Positions 28,437-37,629 of a stretch of 54,986 nucleotides of DNA are shown piece by piece. The notes under the pieces were generated by a model. It was not told the DNA's origin and ran no database searches. It saw only the letters and a program-made list of their open reading frames with translations. Location: NCBI GenBank assembly GCA_030532225.1, contig JAUNLQ010000008.1:1-54986 (forward strand). Reading direction: 5' to 3'. Position 1 is the stretch's first letter. Every line of letters begins with the position of its first letter. Origin of the DNA: Bacillota bacterium (GTDB lineage: Bacteria; Bacillota; Clostridia; Tissierellales; Peptoniphilaceae). The translations under genes were made by a program, and so were the position numbers.

Positions 28437-29078
28437 ATGAGATTAGTTATTCTAGGTCCTCCAGGGGCCGGAAAAGGTACGCAAGCGAACGAAATAGTAG
28501 AAAGATATAACATTCCACACATATCAACTGGAGATATTCTAAGAGAAAACATTAAAAAAGGTACAGACCTAGGCATGGAAGCAAAAAAATTCATGGACAA
28601 GGGTGAGCTAGTACCAGACAGCTTAGTATTAAGCCTAATCCAAGAAAGAATATCAAGAGAAGATACAAAAGATGGCTTCTTACTAGACGGATTCCCAAGA
28701 AATGTATCACAAGCAACAGTCTTAGATGCAGAACTTGACAAACTAGGAATCAAACTAGACAAAGTAATAAACATTATTGTAGACCCTAGCAAGCTTATAG
28801 AAAGAGCTACATCAAGAAGGGTATGTCCAACATGTGGAGAAACTTACAACATATTGGCAAAGCCACCAAAAGTTGAAGGCAAATGTGACAAAGACGGATC
28901 AGACTTAATAATTAGATCTGACGACACAGAAGAAACAGTATCAAGACGAATTAAAGTCTATACAGAACAAACATCTCCACTTATTGACTATTACAAAGCA
29001 CAAGGAACCTTATTTGATGTAGATGGTTCTCAATCAATTGAAAAAGTAACTGCAGATATCTTTGAAGGACTGAACTAA
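28437..29078 (+). CDS. adk: Adenylate kinase, zinc-lid type
   Basis: 213 aa. Interconverts ATP + AMP and 2 ADP. P-loop GPPGAGKGT at residues 7-15, AMP-site DGFPRN, and a long lid with zinc ligands C130, C133, C150 and D153, the same positions as in the B. subtilis enzyme. Methionine aminopeptidase (map), usually next in this cluster, is missing; a KOW gene follows instead. Confidence 0.97.
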   Translation: MRLVILGPPGAGKGTQANEIVERYNIPHISTGDILRENIKKGTDLGMEAKKFMDKGELVPDSLVLSLIQERISREDTKDGFLLDGFPRNVSQATVLDAELDKLGIKLDKVINIIVDPSKLIERATSRRVCPTCGETYNILAKPPKVEGKCDKDGSDLIIRSDDTEETVSRRIKVYTEQTSPLIDYYKAQGTLFDVDGSQSIEKVTADIFEGLN

Positions 29079-29084
29079 TAATTA

Positions 29085-29396
29085 ATGGACAGTACAAGAA
29101 ATCTAAAAGTTGGGCAAGTAGTAAGTTCGAAAAACGGAAGAGACGCTTTTAAAGTCTTTGTGATTTTAGAAGTAATAGACGAAAAATACGTTCTAATAGC
29201 CAATGGCTCAAATAGAACTTTAGCAAATCCCAAAAAGAAAAAAGTAAATCACTTAAACATTTACAAGAAAGTTTTTGATCAAATAGAATCTAAAGAATGT
29301 GGCAAGTATCAATTTAACGATGCCTACATTAGAAGGATTTTGCAGCCCTATGAAAAAATTGAATTTGAGAAACAGGAGGTTTCAATAAATGAGTAA
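29085..29396 (+). CDS. KOW-domain RNA-binding protein
   Basis: 103 aa. The first 50 residues resemble the L14e-like KOW fold found beside infA in many clostridia ([19 protein letters not shown]), followed by a lysine-rich loop (NPKKKKVNH) and an unassigned C-terminus. The SD is weak (GAAGGA, 14 nt away). It overlaps infA by 8 nt. Function is unknown beyond probable RNA or ribosome binding. Confidence 0.75.
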   Translation: MDSTRNLKVGQVVSSKNGRDAFKVFVILEVIDEKYVLIANGSNRTLANPKKKKVNHLNIYKKVFDQIESKECGKYQFNDAYIRRILQPYEKIEFEKQEVSINE

Positions 29397-29607
29397 AGAA
29401 GATATCATTGAAGTACAAGGTAAGGTTACAGAAGCCCTACCAAATACACAGTTTATTGTAGAGCTAGAAAACGGACACCAAGTACTGGCTCACATATCTG
29501 GCAAACTCAGAATGAATTATATCAGAATACTCCCAGGAGACACAGTAACACTAGAAATGTCTCCATACGACTTAACTAGAGGAAGAATTACTTGGAGAAA
29601 CAAGTAA
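29389..29607 (+). CDS. infA: Translation initiation factor IF-1
   Basis: 72 aa, an OB-fold protein that occupies the A site during initiation. Starts [19 protein letters not shown] and contains [17 protein letters not shown]. The SD AGGAGG lies inside the KOW gene. Confidence 0.98.
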   Translation: MSKEDIIEVQGKVTEALPNTQFIVELENGHQVLAHISGKLRMNYIRILPGDTVTLEMSPYDLTRGRITWRNK

Positions 29608-29622
29608 AGAGGAGGGAATATA

Positions 29623-29736
29623 ATGAAAGTTAGACCATCTGTAAAAAAGATGTGCGAAAAATGTAAAATTATAAAGAGGAAAGGCAGAGTAATGGTAATC
29701 TGTCAAAACCCTAAGCATAAACAAAGACAAGGCTAA
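29623..29736 (+). CDS. rpmJ: 50S ribosomal protein L36 (zinc form)
   Basis: 37 aa, from ATG 29623 behind [25 protein letters not shown] begins it. Zinc ligands are C11, C14, C27 and H32. Confidence 0.97.
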   Translation: MKVRPSVKKMCEKCKIIKRKGRVMVICQNPKHKQRQG

Positions 29737-29755
29737 GACGGAGGTAGTAGACTAA

Positions 29756-30118
29756 ATGGCAAGAATATCTGGTGTTGATTTACCAAGAGAAAAAAGAATT
29801 GAAATAGGACTAACTTATGTCTATGGCATCGGAAGAGCTAGATCAAATGAAATCCTAGCAAAAGCAGGAGTAAATCCTGATACAAGAGTAAAAGATTTAA
29901 CAGAAGCAGAAGAAGCTGCAATCAGAAAAGCTGTTGATGACTACCATGTAGAAGGGGACCTAAGAAGAGATAGAGCTCTTGATATAAAAAGATTAAGAGA
30001 CATTAACTGCTTTAGAGGCATGAGACATAGACGTAGTCTTCCTGTAAGAGGACAAAGAACAAAGACAAACGCAAGAACAAGAAAAGGACCAAAGAGACTA
30101 GTCTCAAAAGGAAAGTAA
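29756..30118 (+). CDS. rpsM: 30S ribosomal protein S13
   Basis: 120 aa. [20 protein letters not shown] at the start and [20 protein letters not shown] near the end are conserved. It sits in the 30S head and contacts the P-site tRNA with its basic tail. Confidence 0.98.
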   Translation: MARISGVDLPREKRIEIGLTYVYGIGRARSNEILAKAGVNPDTRVKDLTEAEEAAIRKAVDDYHVEGDLRRDRALDIKRLRDINCFRGMRHRRSLPVRGQRTKTNARTRKGPKRLVSKGK

Positions 30119-30137
30119 AAGAAGGAGGTAAAAAATA

Positions 30138-30539
30138 ATGGCACCAACTAAACGTAAGGGAACACGTACCAGAAGAAGAGAACGTAAATACGTAGAAAAA
30201 GGCCAAGCTCATATTGCTTCCAGCTTTAACAACACAATGGTAACCCTATCTGACACAAACGGAAATGTGTTATCATGGGCTAGTGCTGGTCAATTAGGTT
30301 TTAGAGGATCTAGAAAATCAACTCCATTTGCAGCCCAACAAGCAGCAGATGAAGCAGCAAAAAAAGCTATAAGTGAATATGGACTAAAGTCAGTAGAAGT
30401 ATATGTAAAAGGTCCAGGATCTGGTAGAGAAGCAGCTATAAGAGCATTACAAGCTGCTGGTCTAGACGTAAGTATGATAAAAGACGTTACTCCACTACCA
30501 CACAATGGTACAAGACCACCAAAACGTAGAAGAGTATAA
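30138..30539 (+). CDS. rpsK: 30S ribosomal protein S11
   Basis: 133 aa. [20 protein letters not shown] and the platform-binding [15 protein letters not shown] end are intact. In most clostridia rpsD (S4) would come next; here only 36 nt separate it from rpoA. Confidence 0.98.
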   Translation: MAPTKRKGTRTRRRERKYVEKGQAHIASSFNNTMVTLSDTNGNVLSWASAGQLGFRGSRKSTPFAAQQAADEAAKKAISEYGLKSVEVYVKGPGSGREAAIRALQAAGLDVSMIKDVTPLPHNGTRPPKRRRV

Positions 30540-30575
30540 TTTGACTTTTTCATATCTTAAAAAGGAGGCTTTGTA

Positions 30576-31523
30576 ATGATAGAAATCGAAAAACCTATAG
30601 TTACCATTCAAAATAGTGAAGAAGATGGAAATTATGGTAGATTTATAGTAGAACCTTTAGAAAGAGGCTATGCTATAACTCTAGGTAATTCTCTAAGGAG
30701 AATACTTTTATCTTCACTTCCAGGAGCAGCAGTATCTAAGATAAAAATTAGAGGAGTTCAACACGAATTCGACACTATTCCAGGAATGCTAGAAGATGTT
30801 CAAGAGCTAATCCTTAATATTAAACAATTAGTATTAACCATGGAGTCAGAAGAACCAGTATCAGTTCTTATTGATAAAGTAGGGCCATGTGAAGTTAAGG
30901 CATCAGATATAATTACAGGAACAGACGTAGTTATAAACGATCCTGACCAATATATAGCAACCCTAAACGAAGACGGACATCTATATATGGAGATGGTAGT
31001 ATCAAGGGGCAGGGGATATGAACCTGCAGAAAATCACAAAGATGAAAACACTGACATAGAAGCCATCCTCATAGACGCAAATTATTCACCAGTAAAATCA
31101 GTAAACTGGACTAGCGAAAACACTAGGGTAGGTCAAAGAATCGATTACGAAAGACTAATCCTAGAAGTTGAAACTTATGGCTCAATAATGGCAAGAGAGG
31201 CAGTTAGCTTAGCAGCTAAAATTCTTATAGAGCACCTTGATTTATTTGTAAACATGACAGAACATGTAAGCGATGTTGAAATCATGGTAGAAAAAGAAGA
31301 AGAAGACAAAGAAAAAGTTCTAGAAATGACAGTAGAAGAACTTGACCTATCAGTTAGATCTTATAACTGCTTAAAGAGAGCAGGCATAAATACAGTTGAT
31401 GACCTAATCCAAAAGACAGAATCAGAAATGATGAAGGTTAGAAACTTAGGAAAAAAATCCCTAGTTGAAGTGAAAGGCAAACTTGAAGAACTAGATCTTT
31501 CTCTTAAGGAAGAAGAAGTCTAA
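30576..31523 (+). CDS. rpoA: RNA polymerase subunit alpha
   Basis: 315 aa. The N-terminal dimerisation domain ([19 protein letters not shown]) is followed by an acidic linker ([12 protein letters not shown]) and a complete C-terminal domain with [20 protein letters not shown] and the [11 protein letters not shown] helix-hairpin-helix. SD AAAGGAGG. Confidence 0.98.
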   Translation: MIEIEKPIVTIQNSEEDGNYGRFIVEPLERGYAITLGNSLRRILLSSLPGAAVSKIKIRGVQHEFDTIPGMLEDVQELILNIKQLVLTMESEEPVSVLIDKVGPCEVKASDIITGTDVVINDPDQYIATLNEDGHLYMEMVVSRGRGYEPAENHKDENTDIEAILIDANYSPVKSVNWTSENTRVGQRIDYERLILEVETYGSIMAREAVSLAAKILIEHLDLFVNMTEHVSDVEIMVEKEEEDKEKVLEMTVEELDLSVRSYNCLKRAGINTVDDLIQKTESEMMKVRNLGKKSLVEVKGKLEELDLSLKEEEV

Positions 31524-31534
31524 AGGAGGAAACT

Positions 31535-31882
31535 ATGGCAAAGCTAAGAAAGCTTGGTCGTCCATCTGACCATAGAGATCATATGCTTAGAAATCTTACA
31601 ACTTCTGTATTGCAAAACGGTAGAATAACAACTACTGTAACAAGAGCAAAAGAAGCCCAAAGAATGACTGAAAAAATGATCACTCTAGGAAAAAGAGGAG
31701 ACCTACATGCAAAAAGACAAGCTAACGCATATTTATATGATGCACAGCTTGTACAAACTCTTTTCAACGACATTGCACCAAAGTTTGAAAACAGAAACGG
31801 TGGTTACACAAGAGTTCTAAAATTAGGACAAAGACGTGGCGATGGAGCTGAAATGGCAATACTTGAATTAGTAGAACAATAA
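31535..31882 (+). CDS. rplQ: 50S ribosomal protein L17
   Basis: 115 aa, starting [20 protein letters not shown]. Last gene of the supercluster, 11 nt after rpoA and followed at once by a terminator. The ECF ATPase and truA genes that often follow are absent. Confidence 0.98.
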   Translation: MAKLRKLGRPSDHRDHMLRNLTTSVLQNGRITTTVTRAKEAQRMTEKMITLGKRGDLHAKRQANAYLYDAQLVQTLFNDIAPKFENRNGGYTRVLKLGQRRGDGAEMAILELVEQ

Positions 31883-31896
31883 TTAATTATAAATTC

Positions 31897-31925
31897 GGAG
31901 GTTAGAAAATCTAATCTCCTTTTTT
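31897..31925 (+). terminator. Terminator of the ribosomal supercluster
   Basis: GGAGGTTAGA (31897-31906) with TCTAATCTCC (31910-31919), a 3-nt loop and six T. Confidence 0.92.
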
Positions 31926-31985
31926 AGTGGAAATATAAAAACTAAGTGAAAACTTTATTTCATATACAATAAAGTCATTAATACA

Positions 31986-32014
31986 TTGAAATATATACTT
32001 CATAGTGCTATGAT
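31986..32014 (+). promoter_or_regulatory. Promoter of the YitT-family gene
   Basis: TTGAAA (31986-31991), 17-bp spacer, TATGAT (32009-32014). Confidence 0.6.
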
Positions 32015-32043
32015 TGAGTTATAAATCATCAAAGGAAGGAATC

Positions 32044-32889
32044 ATGGAAAAAAATATTAAAAAGTTACTGGCAATTATTGTTGGTGAATTAATTTGTGCT
32101 TTTGCTATCACTTATTTTTTTGTTCCCCACAAGCTTTTATCAGGTGGAGTTGGGGGCATAAGTATTTTGTTACAACTTTTGACAGGTTATTCTACTGGGG
32201 TATTTATTTTCTTAATTAACATTCCCTTGGCCATACTTGGTTTCAAAAAGTTGTCTAAGTCTTTTATGATCTACACCTTTATTTCTTACAACCTTTTGTC
32301 TTTATTTTTATTAATTTTAAATAGGCTGAACTTTAATTTTATGGTTGATGATATTTTGTTATCTTCAATTTATGGAGGTCTTTTAAATGGTTTGGGCATG
32401 GGTCTAATGTTTAAAAACTCTACTAGCCAGGGAGGCCTAGATATTATAGCCATGATTTTAAGAAAGGAAAAAGATATTTCCATATCTACTCCTCTTTTAA
32501 TTATGAACTTTTTTGTAGTTGCTATTGCCTCTACTATTTATGGCATAGAAAAAGGTATGTACACCCTAATAGCCATGAACCTAGGCTACAAAACTGTAGA
32601 CAAGGTGGTTTCTGGTTTTGATACTAAGAAGCAAGTTATTATTATTTCCAAGGACTACGAAAAAATTTCCAAGAAGATTTTAGTAGACCCTCATAGGGGA
32701 GTAACCCTTTTAAGCGCAAGGGGAGCCTTTACTGGAGACCACAAGGAGGTCCTTTATGTTGTTGCTTCTTCTAGGCAGATTGTAAGAATAAAACAAGTTG
32801 TAAAAGAAATTGATCCTAAGGCCTTTATTTCCATCTCTGATATGATAGAAGTTTCAGGCAAGGGCTTTTATAGCGATGAAGATTTTTGA
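32044..32889 (+). CDS. YitT family membrane protein (DUF161 / DUF2179)
   Basis: 281 aa from ATG 32044 (SD AAGGAAGGA); the longer upstream frame has no SD and overlaps the -10 box. Five or six membrane segments with PHKLLSGGVGGISILLQLLT and NSTSQGGLDIIAMIL, then a soluble C-terminal domain (about 200-281) with VTLLSARGAFTGDHKEVLYV typical of DUF2179. No transport substrate is established for the family. Confidence 0.88.
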   Translation: MEKNIKKLLAIIVGELICAFAITYFFVPHKLLSGGVGGISILLQLLTGYSTGVFIFLINIPLAILGFKKLSKSFMIYTFISYNLLSLFLLILNRLNFNFMVDDILLSSIYGGLLNGLGMGLMFKNSTSQGGLDIIAMILRKEKDISISTPLLIMNFFVVAIASTIYGIEKGMYTLIAMNLGYKTVDKVVSGFDTKKQVIIISKDYEKISKKILVDPHRGVTLLSARGAFTGDHKEVLYVVASSRQIVRIKQVVKEIDPKAFISISDMIEVSGKGFYSDEDF

Positions 32890-32934
32890 TAATTAGTAAA
32901 AAATATTGTATAATACTTGTATTAAGTATATATG

Positions 32935-33078
32935 GATTGTTAGACTTTATGTCTTGGAAGTTAGGTGAAATTCCTACACAGGGTCGCTGCTGTAATAAGG
33001 GAGCAAGTCCTCTAGAAGTTGAATCTTTAGTCACTGAGAAATTGGGAAGACGAGGGCTGTGTGTTGATCTTTAAGTCA
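32935..33078 (+). promoter_or_regulatory. Cobalamin riboswitch upstream of the cbi operon
   Basis: Aptamer landmarks: AGGTGAAATTCCTACACAGG, then TCGCTGCTGTAA (B12-box core), GGGAGCAAGTCCTC, CACTG and TTGGGAAGACGAGGG. P1 can be GACTT (32943-32947) with AAGTC (33073-33077). It precedes eleven corrin-ring genes, which fits. The 62-codon open frame across it is not a gene. Confidence 0.88.
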
Positions 33079-33156
33079 GAATACGATAACAATACCTGAC
33101 CCTTATCCTACCAAGAAAGGGTCTAGTTTTTATCGTATCCTAGGATACGATTTTTT
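33079..33156 (+). terminator. Riboswitch-controlled terminator / antiterminator
   Basis: The terminator is the perfect inverted repeat ATCGTATCC TA GGATACGAT (33132-33151) plus six T. A competing stem pairs GAATACGATAA (33079-33089) with TTATCGTATCC (33130-33140) and encloses GACCCTT/AAGGGTC. GAATACGATAA lies directly beside P1 of the aptamer, so ligand binding could decide between the two. Confidence 0.8.
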
Positions 33157-33206
33157 ATTGGCGAAAAAGATTTTTTAAGAAATAAATTTAATTTTAAGGA
33201 GAAACT

Positions 33207-33857
33207 ATGGCAAAAATTTATGGACTGGGAACTGGACCAGGAGACGTGGAATATCTTACTCTTAAGGCAGTAAGGATTCTCAAGGAAGTGGACTATATTT
33301 TTGTTCCTAACAACAAGGGCAAGAACATGGCCCTAGACACAATTACAGATTTAATTGACCACGACAAGCTAGTCTTTGTAGACTATCCTATGGGCAAGAT
33401 GACAGAAGAAAAGTACAAGGAAAATGCCAGCTTTATTGAAGAAAAACTTGGCAAGGACAAGACTGGAGCCTTTATTACCATTGGAGACCCTATGTATTAT
33501 TCCACTGTCCTAAACACCTTCTCACTTTTTTCCAAGGACTTGGACCAAGAATTTGTATCTGGTATTCCTTCCTTTGTTGCTGCAGCTGGAGTTTCTAAAC
33601 AAGCCTTGGCTCTTATGGGAGAAAAGTTTATGGTCCTTGATAGGCTGCCTAAGGAATTTTATCCTGAGGTAGATTCTTATGCTATCTTAAAGACCTATGA
33701 CCTAGACCAAGAAAAATTAGATTTTATAGAAGAAGCTGGCTTCGCCTACACCTATGTTGAAAGGGCTAGCCTAGATGACCAAGTGGTTCTAAGAGACAGG
33801 GAGCAGATTTTAGCTAGGAAAAACTACATTTCATTATTGCTACTAAGGAGGAAATAA
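33207..33857 (+). CDS. cbiL: Cobalt-factor II C20-methyltransferase
   Basis: 216 aa. SAM-dependent tetrapyrrole methylase that makes cobalt-precorrin-3 from cobalt-precorrin-2. The N-terminal loop GLGTGPGDVEYLTLKAVRIL is the CbiL/CobI pattern, and ITIGDPMYYST and SGIPSFVAAAG follow. SD AAGGAG. First gene after the riboswitch; its stop overlaps cbiK by one base. Confidence 0.94.
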   Translation: MAKIYGLGTGPGDVEYLTLKAVRILKEVDYIFVPNNKGKNMALDTITDLIDHDKLVFVDYPMGKMTEEKYKENASFIEEKLGKDKTGAFITIGDPMYYSTVLNTFSLFSKDLDQEFVSGIPSFVAAAGVSKQALALMGEKFMVLDRLPKEFYPEVDSYAILKTYDLDQEKLDFIEEAGFAYTYVERASLDDQVVLRDREQILARKNYISLLLLRRK

Positions 33858-34624
33858 TGCAGGGAATAATTGTACAAAGTTTTGGCTCTACTTATAGGGA
33901 GGCCTATAGAAAATCTGTTGGCTATTTGTTTAGATATATTGAGGCCAACTTTACAGACTATTATGTAGTAGAGTCTTACTCATCAGAAATTGTAAGAAAA
34001 AGAATTGAGGCCAGGGACCAGGACCATATTTTCAACATAAAAGAAGCCCTAGCAGACATGGAAAAAAAGGGCATTAAGGATATTTTTGTCCTAAATCTTT
34101 ATGTTATAGAAGGCCATGAATACAACAAGGTTATAGAAATGGCCAAAGCCTACAACGCTGACGGCAGATTGAACATTAAGTTTTCTAGGGGCCTCTTTGC
34201 AGGACCAGCAGATATAAAAAAGGTTGGAGATTTTTTCATTGACCTAAAAGAAAAATCCAGCCAAGAAGCCCTAGTCTTTATGGGCCATGGGTCTAACCAT
34301 GACGAAGACATAAAGTACTCTCACCTACAAGAATATTTGGACCAAGAAAATCAAAGGGTTTATATTGGTACAGTAGAAGGGGAAGTTAGCCTTGACCATA
34401 TTATAGAAAGACTAAGGGCTGAAAATATTAAGTCCCTTGAAATTCTACCTTTAATGTTAGTGGCAGGAGACCATGCCCAAAATGACATGGCAGGAGATGA
34501 AGAAGACTCTTGGAAGTCAATTTTAACTAGCCAAGGCTTTGCTACTAAACTTAAAACCAAGGGCCTTTGTGAATTTGACCAGTTTAACAACTTATTTATA
34601 AATAAGCTAAGAGAAATCCTATGA
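33857..34624 (+). CDS. cbiK: Anaerobic sirohydrochlorin cobaltochelatase
   Basis: 255 aa. Inserts Co2+ into sirohydrochlorin, the step that commits the pathway. FMGHGSNHDED and VAGDHAQNDMAGDEEDSW hold the two metal-site histidines of CbiK. ATG 33857 overlaps the cbiL stop (TAATG). No signal peptide, so it acts in the cytosol, unlike some periplasmic CbiK forms. Confidence 0.95.
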   Translation: MQGIIVQSFGSTYREAYRKSVGYLFRYIEANFTDYYVVESYSSEIVRKRIEARDQDHIFNIKEALADMEKKGIKDIFVLNLYVIEGHEYNKVIEMAKAYNADGRLNIKFSRGLFAGPADIKKVGDFFIDLKEKSSQEALVFMGHGSNHDEDIKYSHLQEYLDQENQRVYIGTVEGEVSLDHIIERLRAENIKSLEILPLMLVAGDHAQNDMAGDEEDSWKSILTSQGFATKLKTKGLCEFDQFNNLFINKLREIL

Positions 34625-35940
34625 AGCTAATACAAATAACAGCCCCATCTTCCAACTCTGGCAAGACCATAACAAGTTCAATTATAGCCAGGGCCTTAAT
34701 AAACTCTGGCCTAGACCTAGTAGGCTTTAAATGTGGACCAGACTTTATAGACTCCAAGTACCTGGCCTTTGCTTCTAAAAGGGACAACGGTAACTTGGAC
34801 CTTCACCTAATGGGACAGGCTGGGATGAAAGCTGCCTTGGCTCTAAACCAGGCTGCCTATGGACTTGTAGAAGGGGCTATGGGCTATTTTGACGGTATTG
34901 GCATCGGTTATGAGTCTTCAGCCTATGATATTGGCAGAAAGCTAGACCTGCCGGCTATTTTAGTTTATAAGGCCCAGGGAGAGATGTTTTCCATAATTCC
35001 CAAGGTCAAGGGCATGGTAGACTTTTCCCAGGGCAGAATTAAGGCCATAATTTTTTCAGCTACTAGCAAGGCCATGTTCCCTTATTTAAAGAAGATGGTA
35101 GAAGATAACCTGGACATAAAAGTTTTAGGCTATATAGAAAAAACTGAAGACCTAAACTTTCCATCTAGGAACCTGGGCCTAATGGCACCAGAAGAGTTAG
35201 AAGAATTTGACCAGATTTTAGATGACCAGGCTACTAAGTCTTTAGAAACCATAGACTATAAGGCTCTTGTAGACTTGATGGTAGACCTAGACTTGGACTT
35301 AGACCAAGGGGAAGTTGAAAAATCCCCTTATACCATAGCCATTGCCAAGGACCAGGCCTTTTCCTTCCACTATGGAGAAAATCTCAAGCTTTTTGAAAAA
35401 TATTTTACAGTAAAGTATTTTTCTCCCTTAAGGGACCAAGAATTGCCTGAAGCAGACCTGGTCTATATAGACGGAGGCTATCCAGAGCTGTTCTTAGATG
35501 AACTTAGCAGCAACAAGGCTATGCTAGAAAGTCTAAGGGCCTATATAGAAGAAGGAGGCCACTACCTTGGCCAAGGAGCAGGCCTAATCTACTTGACCCA
35601 GGCCTTAGAAGGCAGGGACCTAGTGGGAATTTTCCCTAGCAAAACTGTAATGAACAAAAGGCTACAAAACTTTGGCTATGTGTATTTGAACCTGGAAGCA
35701 GACCTTTTAATTGGAAAAAAAGGAGCCAGAATACCAGCCCATGAGTTTCACTATTCATCTTTGACAGAGGACCTAGAGGGCCACATAAAAGTAGAAAAAG
35801 CTTCAAAGACCAAGTCTTGGTCAAGTGGCTACCTTTACAAAAATGCCCTAGGCCTTTACCAGCACATAAATTTTTCTGGCAACCAAGAAGTAATTGACCA
35901 TATAATAAAAAACTTAGGAGAAAAAAATGTATATAAATAA
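34621..35940 (+). CDS. cbiA: Cobyrinate a,c-diamide synthase, glutaminase cysteine absent
   Basis: 439 aa. Amidates the a and c carboxylates of cobyrinate using ATP. The N-terminal synthetase domain is intact (P-loop APSSNSGKT at 8-16, GFKCGPDFID, VEGAMGYFDG). In the C-terminal class I glutaminase domain the usual AECGGLMYL segment reads GQGAGLIYL (317-325), so Gly319 (codon GGA at 35575) replaces the nucleophilic cysteine. HEFHYSS (375-380), another conserved block, is kept. As it stands the protein should depend on free ammonia or an outside glutaminase. It overlaps cbiK by 4 nt. Confidence 0.93.
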   Translation: MKLIQITAPSSNSGKTITSSIIARALINSGLDLVGFKCGPDFIDSKYLAFASKRDNGNLDLHLMGQAGMKAALALNQAAYGLVEGAMGYFDGIGIGYESSAYDIGRKLDLPAILVYKAQGEMFSIIPKVKGMVDFSQGRIKAIIFSATSKAMFPYLKKMVEDNLDIKVLGYIEKTEDLNFPSRNLGLMAPEELEEFDQILDDQATKSLETIDYKALVDLMVDLDLDLDQGEVEKSPYTIAIAKDQAFSFHYGENLKLFEKYFTVKYFSPLRDQELPEADLVYIDGGYPELFLDELSSNKAMLESLRAYIEEGGHYLGQGAGLIYLTQALEGRDLVGIFPSKTVMNKRLQNFGYVYLNLEADLLIGKKGARIPAHEFHYSSLTEDLEGHIKVEKASKTKSWSSGYLYKNALGLYQHINFSGNQEVIDHIIKNLGEKNVYK

Positions 35941-36547
35941 TCCCATGGAAATTGAAAACAAATCAATGGACATAATCGAAGAAGGACTAAAGAAAACTGA
36001 CTTTACAGCAGAAGAAAAACTAATAGTAAAAAGGACTATTCATACAACTGGAGACCCTGACTACCAAAATATAGTTGCCTTTAAGGCAGACTTTGTAAAT
36101 GTGGCGAAAAAAGTTTTGCTAGCCAAGACAAAAATCTACACAGATACAAATATGACCAGGGCAGGTGTAAACAAAAAGGCCATGGAAAAACTTGGCCTAG
36201 AAGTTGTATCCTACATTTCAGATGAAGATGTGGCCCAAAAAGCCAAGGCAGAAGGCACAACTAGGAGCCAGGCAGCCATAGAAAAGGCCATAAGAGAAGG
36301 CATTACTTGTTTCTCCATAGGCAATGCCCCAACAGCCCTTTACAAACTTTTAGAAGAATATGACGCAGGCAGGGCCAAAATTGACTTTGTAATTGGAGTG
36401 CCAGTAGGCTTTGTAGGAGCAGCAGAGTCTAAGGAAGACCTAAGAGGCTATGACCTTCCTCAAGTTACTACCATAGGCAACAAGGGTGGGTCTAATGTGG
36501 CAGCTTCAATAATCAATGCCCTAATGTATATGTTAGTAGAAAGATGA
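35927..36547 (+). CDS. cbiC: Cobalt-precorrin-8 methylmutase
   Basis: 206 aa. Moves the methyl group from C11 to C12 to give cobyrinate. The catalytic histidine is in KRTIHTTGDPDY, and TDTNMTRAGVNK and GVPVGFVGAAESKE are family blocks. The start lies 14 nt inside cbiA. Confidence 0.95.
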   Translation: MYINNPMEIENKSMDIIEEGLKKTDFTAEEKLIVKRTIHTTGDPDYQNIVAFKADFVNVAKKVLLAKTKIYTDTNMTRAGVNKKAMEKLGLEVVSYISDEDVAQKAKAEGTTRSQAAIEKAIREGITCFSIGNAPTALYKLLEEYDAGRAKIDFVIGVPVGFVGAAESKEDLRGYDLPQVTTIGNKGGSNVAASIINALMYMLVER

Positions 36548-37629
36548 AAAAATTAGAACTTTATATAAACAAGGACGGAGAAAAACTTCGCTGTGGCTAC
36601 ACAACAGGATCAACTGCAACAGGGGCGGCCAAGGCAGCAGCCATAATGCTTTTGACCCAAAAGGAACTTTCCTTTGTTAAGATCCACACCCCAGCAGCCA
36701 TAGACCTAGACTTGGAAGTAGAATCAGCTGAAATAAGGCCAGACTATGCCATAGCCTCTGTAAAAAAAGACTCTGGTGATGACCCAGACGCTACCAAGGA
36801 AGTAGAAATCTTTGCCAAGGTTTCCCTTAGAAATGACGGAGAGATTTTTATTACAGGGGGGCCAGGTGTAGGCAAGATTACCCAAAAGGGCATCTATGGA
36901 GACATTGGCGACTATGCCATTAACCCAGCTCCTAGAAGGATGATAGAAGAAGAACTTACAGACCTGGGAGAAGACACAGGCTTTAATGTGGAAATCTTCA
37001 TTCCCCAAGGAGAAGAAATAGCCAAGAAAACCTTTAATGCCAACATTGGAATCAAGGGAGGAATTTCCATTATTGGAACCAAGGGTATAGTCTATCCAAT
37101 GAGTGAAGAAGCCTTTCTCAAGTCTATTTATATGGAAATCGACTCAATAAAACTAAACTCAGGCACAGACCAAAGGTTAATGTTAACACCAGGCAACTAT
37201 GGAGAAGAATATGCCAAAAAGCTAGACCCAAATCTTAAGGTGGTCCAAGTTTCCAACTATGTAGGCAAGTGTTTGAAATACGCCTATAGTATTGGCTTTA
37301 GGAACTTCTTCCTCCTAGGCCATATTGGAAAATTTTCCAAGCTGGCCCTGGGAGCCTTTAATACCCACAACGAAGTAGTGGACCTTAGAATGGAAGCCTT
37401 TGTATATTATCTGGCCCTGAGAGGAGTTGACTCAGACCATTTGTTGAAGATTAACAGCTTCTTAACAGCAGAAGAAGCCTCGAAATATATTGACCAAAAA
37501 GGCCTAGACTTTGTCTATGGAGACATGGAAGCAGGAGCAGAGGTTAGAATAAAAAAATACCTTAAAGACGACCAAGTCCAAGTTAAGGTAAAAATGTATT
37601 CAATGACCAGGGGTATTTTAAATGATTAA
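36544..37629 (+). CDS. cbiD: Cobalt-precorrin-5B C1-methyltransferase
   Basis: 361 aa. Methylates C1 after ring contraction. Typical LRCGYTTGSTATGAAKAAA near the start, and SNYVGKCLKYAYSIGF with LLGHIGKFSKLALGAFNTH in the second half. It overlaps cbiC by 4 nt. Confidence 0.95.
   Translation: MKKLELYINKDGEKLRCGYTTGSTATGAAKAAAIMLLTQKELSFVKIHTPAAIDLDLEVESAEIRPDYAIASVKKDSGDDPDATKEVEIFAKVSLRNDGEIFITGGPGVGKITQKGIYGDIGDYAINPAPRRMIEEELTDLGEDTGFNVEIFIPQGEEIAKKTFNANIGIKGGISIIGTKGIVYPMSEEAFLKSIYMEIDSIKLNSGTDQRLMLTPGNYGEEYAKKLDPNLKVVQVSNYVGKCLKYAYSIGFRNFFLLGHIGKFSKLALGAFNTHNEVVDLRMEAFVYYLALRGVDSDHLLKINSFLTAEEASKYIDQKGLDFVYGDMEAGAEVRIKKYLKDDQVQVKVKMYSMTRGILND

Noticed and set aside
30538..30548. Internal promoter before rpoA (TTGACT)
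   Set aside because: No -10 at a proper distance; the nearby TATAAT overlaps the rpsK stop and lies upstream of it.
32886..33074. 62-codon frame after the YitT-family gene
   Set aside because: Lies across the cobalamin aptamer; the sequence is explained by RNA structure.
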